DNA of 64,000 nt from Cellulomonas palmilytica (GTDB lineage: Bacteria; Actinomycetota; Actinomycetes; Actinomycetales; Cellulomonadaceae): contig NZ_CP062221.1 in the NCBI RefSeq assembly GCF_021590045.1, positions 124,001 through 188,000 on the forward strand. Reading direction: 5' to 3'. A model generated the notes under the pieces. It worked only from the letters and a program-made list of their open reading frames with translations. It was not told where the DNA came from and did not search any database. Below, piece after piece: positions 58,345 through 64,000 of the stretch (within the stretch, counting starts at the first letter, position 1; each line of letters starts with the position of its first letter). Made by a program: the position numbers and the translations under genes.

Positions 58345-59316
58345 TCAGAACGTGGCCTCGACCGCCCCGACGGGCTCGCCGTGCCCCAGCACGGGGGTCC
58401 GACCGACCTCGTCGACGAGCGCGGGGTCCACGCCCGCGGCGCGCAGCGCCGCCGCGAGCACCGCGGCACGCGGCCGCGCCGAGCCGTCGACGATCTTCAG
58501 CGCCACGGCTCCGCCGTCGGCCAGGCCCGCCGCGTACACGCCGTCGGCACCGTCCTTCGCGACGAGCCCCGGGACGGCCTGCATGAACCGCGTCGCGTCA
58601 CGACCCGTCCCGCCGACGTGCCAGGGGTGCGCCGTCATGGCTGCCGCGACGCGACCCTCGGGCGTGCCGGCGTGCGCCGGGTCGTGCGGCGCGCGGCCCA
58701 GCCGCCCGAACGCCCGGGCGAGGCCGACCAGGCTCGTCGAGAACAGCGCGGCACCGCACCCGTCCACGGTCGTCGCGGTCACGGGCACGCCCGTGAGCTC
58801 GGCGACCGCGTCGTGCAGCGCGCGCTGCAGCGGGTGACCGGCCTCGCGGTAGCCCGCGAGCGACCAGCCCGCCGCGACGCACGTCGCGAGCATCGCCGCG
58901 TGCTTGCCCGAGCAGTTCTGCGCGAGCGGCTCACGGCCGTTGCCCTGCTCGCGCCACGACCAGGCCGCCTCGGGGTCGAGCGGCCAGTCGGGCGTGTTGT
59001 CGAGGTCGGACACCGTCAGGCCGTGCGCCGCGAGCAGCGCACGCACCGTGTCGAGATGGCCGGCCTCGGCGTTGTGGCTCGCGCACGCGATCGCGAGCTG
59101 CTCGTCGTGCGCGTCGAGGCCGTGCCGCAGCATCCCGACGGCCTGCAGCGGCTTGAGCGACGAGCGCGCCCAGATCGTCACGTCCGGGTCGCCGAGCGCG
59201 AGCCGGACGTCGCCGTCGGGTGCGAGCACGACGACGTGCCCGGCGTGCACCGACTCGACGAGCCCGCCGCGCACCACGCGGGCGAGCGGGACGGCCGACG
59301 TCGCGACGTCGGTCAT
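58345..59316 (-). CDS. L-asparaginase II family protein (AnsA, thermolabile type)
   Basis: 323 residues. Family signatures are [56 protein letters not shown] and [13 protein letters not shown], matching the Rhizobium etli type (asparaginase II) rather than the EcAII type. It hydrolyses L-asparagine to aspartate and ammonia in the cytoplasm. The start ATG (59316) overlaps the stop of the DUF2516 gene (TGATG). The longer frame to 59673 covers that gene and is not used. Confidence 0.9.
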   Translation of the reverse strand: MTDVATSAVPLARVVRGGLVESVHAGHVVVLAPDGDVRLALGDPDVTIWARSSLKPLQAVGMLRHGLDAHDEQLAIACASHNAEAGHLDTVRALLAAHGLTVSDLDNTPDWPLDPEAAWSWREQGNGREPLAQNCSGKHAAMLATCVAAGWSLAGYREAGHPLQRALHDAVAELTGVPVTATTVDGCGAALFSTSLVGLARAFGRLGRAPHDPAHAGTPEGRVAAAMTAHPWHVGGTGRDATRFMQAVPGLVAKDGADGVYAAGLADGGAVALKIVDGSARPRAAVLAAALRAAGVDPALVDEVGRTPVLGHGEPVGAVEATF

Positions 59317-59651
59317 CACCAGCCGCCCGTCGACCTCGTCGGACCGCCCCCGCGGCGGCGCGAGTACGGCGCGACGGCAGGCTTCACGTCGACGAGGTAC
59401 ACGATCGCGGCGACCGCGCACAGCAGGCCGACGAACATCGGCATGATCTGCAGCGGCGGCATCCCGAGGAACGCGAGGAACGTCGCGGCGCCCACGATCA
59501 GGAGCCAGAAGTTCTTGGTCCGCTTGCCCGCCGCCGGGAACGCGCTCGCGGGGCGGCGCAGCAGGTCGACGAGCGCCCACACGCACAGCACGAAGATCGC
59601 GAGCAGGAACAGCAGGTAGAGGATCCACTGGAGGCTTCCGACGATTCCCAC
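59316..59651 (-). CDS. DUF2516-family membrane protein
   Basis: 111 residues with three spans: IVGSLQWILYLLFLLAIFVL, NFWLLIVGAATFLAFLGMP and MFVGLLCAVAAIVYLVDV. The family is restricted to actinobacteria and uncharacterised. VDVKPAV and the AAGKRTKNFW loop match. GTG start at 59651 with TAGGCT six bases upstream, leaderless. It precedes the asparaginase gene with overlapping stop/start. Function is unknown. Confidence 0.85.
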   Translation of the reverse strand: MGIVGSLQWILYLLFLLAIFVLCVWALVDLLRRPASAFPAAGKRTKNFWLLIVGAATFLAFLGMPPLQIMPMFVGLLCAVAAIVYLVDVKPAVAPYSRRRGGGPTRSTGGW

Positions 59652-59716
59652 GCGCCGAGCCTACGGGCCGCACGCCCCGCGCGCAGGCACCCCGTCGGCC
59701 GGGGGACGACGAGGCG

Positions 59717-60136
59717 TCACGGCACGACGCGCAGGCCCTCCGCGCGGGCCGCGGCGGCCAGGTGCTCGTCCCACGCGACGACGACGAGCTCGTCGGACCG
59801 CAGGACGAGCGCGGACGCGAGGTGCAGCGCGTCGGCCGCCCGCAGCGCGTGGTACCCGACGAGCGTCGCGGCGCCGGCCGTGACCGGCTCGTGCAGCTCG
59901 ATGACGTGCATCGCGGGCCACAAGCGTTCCCACTGCGCGAGCGCGGCCCGCTCGACGCGCGTGTCGATGACGCCGGCGCGCCGCCCGCCCGCGAGCAGCG
60001 CGCGCACCTCGGCGTCGGCGAGCCGGGACGTCGCGACGAGGTCCGCGCCCTCCCACAGCGCCGCGGCGAGCTCCGAGCCGGGCTCGGCGACGCACAGCTT
60101 GGCGAGCGCGCTGGTGTCGAAGTAGCAGACCGCCAT
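59717..60136 (-). CDS. vapC: VapC toxin, PIN-domain ribonuclease
   Basis: 139 residues. PIN-domain acidic residues: YFDTSALAKL (Asp), DAEVRALLAG (Glu), LRAADALHLASAL (Asp) and VAWDEHLAAAA (Asp). This places four acids around a Mg site, as in VapC tRNA or rRNA nucleases. ATG at 60136 overlaps the antitoxin stop (TGATG). The overlap and the pairing with a Phd/VapB-like gene support an intact toxin-antitoxin system. Confidence 0.92.
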   Translation of the reverse strand: MAVCYFDTSALAKLCVAEPGSELAAALWEGADLVATSRLADAEVRALLAGGRRAGVIDTRVERAALAQWERLWPAMHVIELHEPVTAGAATLVGYHALRAADALHLASALVLRSDELVVVAWDEHLAAAARAEGLRVVP

Positions 60137-60441
60137 CAGCGTCGCAGCCGTCGCACGAGGCTCGACACACCCTGACGGGCTCCCTCACGAGACCCGTCGC
60201 GGGCGCCGTCCCGCCCCCCGTGCGCGCCGTCGACCGCGACCGGCTGCGCGGCCTCGCGGGTGGCCCGGGCGGGCGCGAGCAGGCCGTCGCGCTCGAGGCG
60301 CGCGAGGAGGTCGGCGGACTCGATGCCGGTGAGCCGCGCGACCGGGATGCCGCGCTCGGTGATCACGACGTCCTGCCCCGTGCGTGCCGTCTCGATCCAC
60401 TGCCTGAGCTCTGCGCGCAACGCGCTGACCGCGACCTCCAC
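60136..60441 (-). CDS. vapB: VapB/Phd-family antitoxin
   Basis: 101 residues. N-terminal DNA-binding Phd/YefM-type fold: VEVAVSALRAELRQWIETAR, TGQDVVITERGIPVARLTGI. The basic C-terminal tail (DGARDGSREGARQGVSSLVR) binds the toxin or nucleic acid; its Gly/Arg richness is unusual. I choose GTG at 60441, because it puts the family start MxVxVSxLR at residue 1 and TAGCGT lies seven bases upstream; the GTG at 60450 overlaps that hexamer. Partner of the PIN gene that overlaps its stop. Confidence 0.85.
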   Translation of the reverse strand: MEVAVSALRAELRQWIETARTGQDVVITERGIPVARLTGIESADLLARLERDGLLAPARATREAAQPVAVDGAHGGRDGARDGSREGARQGVSSLVRRLRR

Positions 60442-60540
60442 GGCGGGCACGCTACCGGCTCCCACCCCGCCGGCCCACCCCCCGGACCGCTCCCACCCCT
60501 CCCACACCCCCGCTCCCGGGCTTGGCATGGTCGCGGGTCC

Positions 60541-60616
60541 CGCGTGAGGTCGTGCGTTCCTCGTGAAGTCGTGCAGAGCAACGCACGACTTCGCGAGGAA
60601 CTCGCGACTTCACGCG
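60541..60616. repeat. Long imperfect inverted repeat
   Basis: 34-base arms (60541-60574 and 60583-60616) around the loop AGAGCAAC, about 88 percent paired, with remaining positions mostly G-T. Each arm contains two copies of CGTGAAGTCGTGC-like 13-mers, so the element is both inverted and direct. It lies in the gap between vapB and the FUSC gene and is not explained by a gene end. Confidence 0.85.
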
Positions 60617-60642
60617 GGGTGAGGGCCGGGGCGGTGGTGCGG

Positions 60643-61782
60643 TTACAGGTCCGGGAGGGCGGCGCGGGCTCGGGACGGGTCCTCGCCTGCCGCCTCCAGG
60701 AGGTCGACGACGAGGGAGCGGTGCAGCAGGACGAGGCTCTGCACCTGCCAGTCGTCGGGCGCGATCGTGAACGGGTCGAGCGCGGCGGCCGAGCGCAGCA
60801 GGGCCTCGCGCACGCGCGCGGCGTCGCGCCCGCTGCCGAACGCGGACGCCAGGTCGTCGGCCGCGGCCGCCGTGGCCTCCAGGCGCTGCCCGGCGGCGAC
60901 GAGGTCGTGCGCCGTGGGCGCCTCGAGCAGCGCGAGCCCGCGGCGCGTCATGACGCGGGTGTTGCGCATCGCGCGGTCGAGCTGCACGGACGCGGCGACG
61001 AGCCGCACGAGCTCGCCGCGGTGCCGGCGCGCGGCCGGCGACAGGCGCGCGAGCTCGCGCGCGTTCGTCGCGGTCTCGCGCCACTCGTCGAACCGCGGCT
61101 GCGACGCGCGGGCACGCACGAGCGCGTCCTCCGCGTCGCCCGGCGACTGCGCGGCCAGCGCGTGCGCGAGCTCGTGGAGCACCGCCGCGACCTCCTGCGT
61201 CGCGCGCGACGCGAGCGCGCGCGGGTGGCGTCGCGGGTCGGAGGGGGTGAGGACGGCGACGAGGAACGCCACCGCACCGCCGACGAGCGCGTCGGTCCAG
61301 CGGCCGAGCGGCCCGCCGGTCGCGGCGATGTTCGGCAGGCCGACGATGATCATGGCCTGCACGCCGGCCTGCGTGGTGAGCAGCGCGCCGCGGTCGAGCA
61401 GGCGCGCGATGGTCGCCGCGACGAACAGCACGAGCGCGACCTGCCACAGCCCGGTGCCGATGACGTGCACGAGCGCGTCCCCGAGCCCGACTCCGATCGC
61501 GACGCCCACGGCGATCTCGGCGACGCGCCGCAGCGACCGGTCGGCGCTGAACCCGAGCGCGATCCACGCGCAGACGGGCGCGAAGAACGGGTACGGGTGG
61601 TCGAGCACGTAGCGGCCGATCGCGAACGCGATACCCGCCGCGACCGAGGCCTGCAGGATCGGGAACCACGCGGCCCGCACGCGGTCGACGCCCTGCCGCC
61701 ACCGGGCCCGGGCGACGAGCCGCAGCTCGTGCAGGCCCCCGCGCGGGGCGTCGGTCGCGGCACTCGTCGGCGCGGCCCCCAT
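60643..61782 (-). CDS. FUSC-family (aromatic acid exporter-like) membrane protein
   Basis: 379 residues. Four to six spans in the N-terminal half (FPILQASVAAGIAFAIGRYV, EIAVGVAIGVGLGDALVHV, GLWQVALVLFVAATIARLL), followed by a helical cytoplasmic domain of 200 residues. HPYPFFAPVCAWIALGFSADR matches the FUSC/ArAE group. ATG at 61782, two bases before the YgfZ gene end. These proteins export aromatic or hydroxylated acids; cargo is unknown. The C-terminal domain has PDDWQVQSLVLLHRSLVVD. Confidence 0.82.
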   Translation of the reverse strand: MGAAPTSAATDAPRGGLHELRLVARARWRQGVDRVRAAWFPILQASVAAGIAFAIGRYVLDHPYPFFAPVCAWIALGFSADRSLRRVAEIAVGVAIGVGLGDALVHVIGTGLWQVALVLFVAATIARLLDRGALLTTQAGVQAMIIVGLPNIAATGGPLGRWTDALVGGAVAFLVAVLTPSDPRRHPRALASRATQEVAAVLHELAHALAAQSPGDAEDALVRARASQPRFDEWRETATNARELARLSPAARRHRGELVRLVAASVQLDRAMRNTRVMTRRGLALLEAPTAHDLVAAGQRLEATAAAADDLASAFGSGRDAARVREALLRSAAALDPFTIAPDDWQVQSLVLLHRSLVVDLLEAAGEDPSRARAALPDL

Positions 61783-61784
61783 CG

Positions 61785-62963
61785 TCAGAGCGAGGGGTGC
61801 ACGCCGAGCCCGCGCGCGACGGGTCCGCGCGGTGCGGGCCGGTCGGTCGAGACGCCCTCACCGGGCACGACGACCTCCTGGCCCGCGGCGACCACGCCGC
61901 CCTCGCACGCGACGAGCAGCTCGACGTCCGTGGCCAGCGAGCGCTTGACCACGGCGAGCGCGACGGGCCCGAGCTCGTGGTGCCGCGCGACGGACGTCAC
62001 GCGTCCCACCTCGCGTCCGGGCTCACCGGGCGTGCCCGTGGTCTCGTGCACCGCGGCACCGGCCTCGGGCAGCAGGTGCCCGGAGCCGTCGAGGTGCAGG
62101 AACACCAGGCGCCGCGGCGGGCGGCCGAGGTTGTGCACGCGCGCGACCGTCTCCTGCCCGCGGTAGCAGCCCTTGTGCAGGTGGACGGCGGTGCGCAGCC
62201 AGTCGAGCTCGTGCGGGATGGTCCGGTGGTCGACCTCGAACGCCGCGCGCGGGCGCCACGCCTCGACGCGCAGCGCCTCGCTGGCCCACGTCCCGGCGAG
62301 CGGCCAGCCGGTCGCCTCCCGCGCCGCGACCTCGCGGGCCAGGTCCGCGCGGGGCACGAGCACCAGCCGCCAGGCGCGGTCCGCGCCCGGGTGCTCGTCG
62401 GGCGCCGGCCCGTAGCGGGTGCCGCCCGCGGTGACCTGCGGCCACGGGTCGCGCCAGGTGACGGGCTCGTCGTCGCCGCCCTCGGCCGCGACGGGCTCGC
62501 CGATCGCGGCCCACTCGTCGGTCACGTCGGCGATCTCGACGCGCAGCATGAACTTCATGCGGTCGAGCCACGCCGCGAGCGCCGCGGGCGTCTGCGTGAC
62601 CAGCCACGTCGCCTCGCCGTCGTCGACGACCGCCGCGGCGTGCTCGACGTGACCGTGCGGGCTCAGCACCAGCAGCTCGGTGGAGGTGCGCGGGGGCAGG
62701 TCCGCGAGCTGCGCGGTCGTGATCGAGTGCAGCCACGTCAGCCGGTCCGGCCCGGCGACGCGCACGACGCCGAGGTGCGACTGGTCGACGACCGCTCCCC
62801 CGCGCGCGAGCGCGCGCTGCTCGGCGGTCGGGTCGCCGTAGTGCCACGCGACCCCCGCGTCCGGCCCGACGCCCTCGACCGCGCCGCGCCGCGCGAGCAG
62901 CGGGCTGCGGTGCCGCGGCGCCTCGTACGACGCGGCCTCGACGGGGACGGCGGCCTCCGTCAT
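61785..62963 (-). CDS. ygfZ: Folate-binding Fe-S cluster protein YgfZ/GcvT-like
   Basis: 392 residues. The diagnostic YgfZ motif K-G-C-Y-x-G-Q-E is exact in HKGCYRGQETVARVHN. The N-terminal GcvT fold is shown by AVVDQSHLGVVRVAG and LLVLSPHGHVEHAAAVV. In E. coli the protein helps maintain Fe-S enzymes such as MiaB using tetrahydrofolate. ATG at 62963. It runs just behind the FABP gene and ahead of FUSC in the same direction, with two-base gaps, so they share a transcript. Confidence 0.92.
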   Translation of the reverse strand: MTEAAVPVEAASYEAPRHRSPLLARRGAVEGVGPDAGVAWHYGDPTAEQRALARGGAVVDQSHLGVVRVAGPDRLTWLHSITTAQLADLPPRTSTELLVLSPHGHVEHAAAVVDDGEATWLVTQTPAALAAWLDRMKFMLRVEIADVTDEWAAIGEPVAAEGGDDEPVTWRDPWPQVTAGGTRYGPAPDEHPGADRAWRLVLVPRADLAREVAAREATGWPLAGTWASEALRVEAWRPRAAFEVDHRTIPHELDWLRTAVHLHKGCYRGQETVARVHNLGRPPRRLVFLHLDGSGHLLPEAGAAVHETTGTPGEPGREVGRVTSVARHHELGPVALAVVKRSLATDVELLVACEGGVVAAGQEVVVPGEGVSTDRPAPRGPVARGLGVHPSL

Positions 62964-62970
62964 CGCGGGC

Positions 62971-63594
62971 TCAGGATCCCTCGACGCGCGACAGGCGCGC
63001 GGACGCGTACGACTGCATGGGCTGGCCGAACGCCGCCATGTCGTGCGCCCACATGAGCTCGCCGTTGACGAGCCCGTACAGGCGCTTGGCGGCGGTCACG
63101 TCGGCACCCGTCGCGGTGCGCGCGATGAGGTCGGACGCGAGGTCGATGCGGCCGTTGCCGACCGCGCCGACGTACACCGCGACGTGCCCGGACGGGTCGG
63201 CCAGGAGCGCCTCGACGGGGAACTGCTCGTCCGGCAGGTCCGCGGGCCGCTCCGGCGGCACGCGCCAGTACCCGGACTCCGTCGACCAGACCGGGCCGTC
63301 CTCGACGGCGACGTCGCTCGTCGGGCTCGCGGACGGCGCCTCGTCGTCACCCTCGGCGGTGGCCTCGGCGGACTCGCCCGCGAGCGCGGACGCGTCGTCC
63401 GGCGCGACGACGAGCCGGATGGTCGACGTGTAGGACAGGTACGGGCCGCCGTCGTGGTCGAACACGACGTCCTGCACGAACGCGGTCTCGTCGACCCCCG
63501 GGTAGCCGACGACGCCCTGGCCGTGCCAGCGGCCGACGAGCCAGGCGAGCGGGTACACCTCGGGCGCGAGCCCTTCGGGCAGCACGAAGGCCAT
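62971..63594 (-). CDS. FABP/nitrobindin-family heme-binding-like protein
   Basis: 207 residues. The nitrobindin signature GxWxGxG is seen in VGRWHGQGVVGYP, with LRLVVAP-like barrel strands and GDVT/ADVTAAKRLYGLVNGEL. The His of the heme site (ELMWAHDMAAFG) is conserved. A 35-residue acidic insert (SALAGESAEATAEGDDEAP) between strands is unusual. ATG at 63594 with GAGAGG upstream. Related actinobacterial proteins bind ferric heme and scavenge nitric oxide or peroxynitrite. It precedes ygfZ. Confidence 0.87.
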   Translation of the reverse strand: MAFVLPEGLAPEVYPLAWLVGRWHGQGVVGYPGVDETAFVQDVVFDHDGGPYLSYTSTIRLVVAPDDASALAGESAEATAEGDDEAPSASPTSDVAVEDGPVWSTESGYWRVPPERPADLPDEQFPVEALLADPSGHVAVYVGAVGNGRIDLASDLIARTATGADVTAAKRLYGLVNGELMWAHDMAAFGQPMQSYASARLSRVEGS

Positions 63595-63617
63595 GTGGTG
63601 CCTCTCGGGTCCGGGCG

Positions 63618-63725
63618 TCAGTTCTGCGACTTGAACAGGCGGAGCACCACGATGCCCGCCGTCCAGGCGATGGCGCCGGTGGCGAGGACCAGCAGACCGA
63701 TGAAGAGCCCCTCGAGCGCTGTCAT
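63618..63725 (-). CDS. Small single-span membrane protein
   Basis: 35 residues: one span (LFIGLLVLATGAIAWTAGIV) followed by VLRLFKSQN. Too short for most gene finders. ATG at 63725 has TAGGAT six bases upstream, so it could be leaderless; the FABP gene follows after 23 bases. The coding look is strong and GC-ending. Function unknown. Confidence 0.55.
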   Translation of the reverse strand: MTALEGLFIGLLVLATGAIAWTAGIVVLRLFKSQN

Positions 63726-63828
63726 GGGGCGATCCTAACGACCTGACGGCGTCCTGCCCCCGCGGACGGCGACGACGCTCGTCACACCCGTGCGGGCGAG
63801 CACCCGGACGGTCGACCGGACGAGGCCG

Positions 63829-64000
63829 TCAGCCGACGAGCACGCGCCCGACGACGTACACGAGGATGCCGGTCACGGTGACGGGCAGGACGACCGCCGC
63901 GATCGACGGCAGCCGCCGCGCGAGCGTGTGCAGGTCGTCGAACAGCACGTGCAGCGACGAGACGAGCACGCCCACGGCGGCGCCGAGCACGACGCCCGCG
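63829..64000 (-). CDS. Hypothetical membrane protein (3' end only)
   Basis: The last 56 codons of a gene that continues beyond the right edge. They encode two likely spans (GVVLGAAVGVLVSSLHVLF and AAVVLPVTVTGILVYVVGRV) with a short cytoplasmic DDLHTLARRLPS loop. No family can be named from this fragment. About 100 bases without a feature separate its stop from the small ORF at 63725. Confidence 0.5.
   Translation of the reverse strand, partial: AGVVLGAAVGVLVSSLHVLFDDLHTLARRLPSIAAVVLPVTVTGILVYVVGRVLVG

Noticed and set aside
60452..61861. 469-codon frame over the FUSC gene
   Set aside because: Arg-rich shadow in another frame; the FUSC frame has clear membrane spans.

Overview
The window is very GC-rich throughout, with GC-ending codons, many GTG starts, gene ends that overlap by one to eight bases, and several genes with no leader. 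Family content (ClpC, DUF2516, DUF6318, a nitrobindin-like FABP protein, LacI regulators in number) points to a Gram-positive actinobacterium of the Micrococcales, most likely Cellulomonas or a close relative. I see no rRNA, tRNA, insertion sequence, prophage or CRISPR array. The assignment rests on style and family content, not on a database search.

Region 1 (1-4.6 kb): the 3' part of an assimilatory nitrite reductase with NirB and NirD fused, a Nudix-GNAT fusion and an aldo/keto reductase. Region 2 (4.6-13.6 kb): a sugar-acid island with two LacI regulators, altronate dehydratase (uxaA), uronate isomerase (uxaC), fructuronate reductase (uxuB), a Gfo/Idh dehydrogenase and a TIM-barrel isomerase-like protein. 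Several copies of one palindromic operator sit in front of these genes. Region 3 (13.8-19.4 kb): six overlapping genes that encode two complete ABC importers, preceded by a TPP riboswitch, hence probably uptake of thiamine precursors.

Region 4 (19.5-32.7 kb): a second sugar-acid island. A flavoprotein, an SDR, two Gfo/Idh proteins and a LacI-DUF6807 fusion run leftward. A CUT1 sugar importer (two permeases and a lipoprotein binding protein) runs rightward from a shared, operator-studded promoter. It is followed by kdgK and kdgA, which carry the KDG made by uronate breakdown into the Entner-Doudoroff route. Regulators (IclR, LacI) and gluconokinase follow to 35.8 kb.

Region 5 (35.8-49.5 kb): a serine hydrolase, secreted or lipid-anchored proteins, clpC with a ClgR-like box, an M48 protease, an MMPL transporter, a PPOX-fold protein, a sirtuin and a HEPN-MNT toxin-antitoxin pair whose antitoxin carries its own HTH domain. 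Region 6 (49.5-64 kb): a two-component system, housekeeping and repair-type genes (macro domain, dtd, asparaginase, YgfZ, HAD phosphatase), a VapBC pair and small membrane proteins. A 717-base gene-free stretch at 57131-57847 holds DnaA boxes, two hairpins that share an identical loop while their stems covary, and what looks like an undescribed structured RNA; it is the most interesting part of the window.
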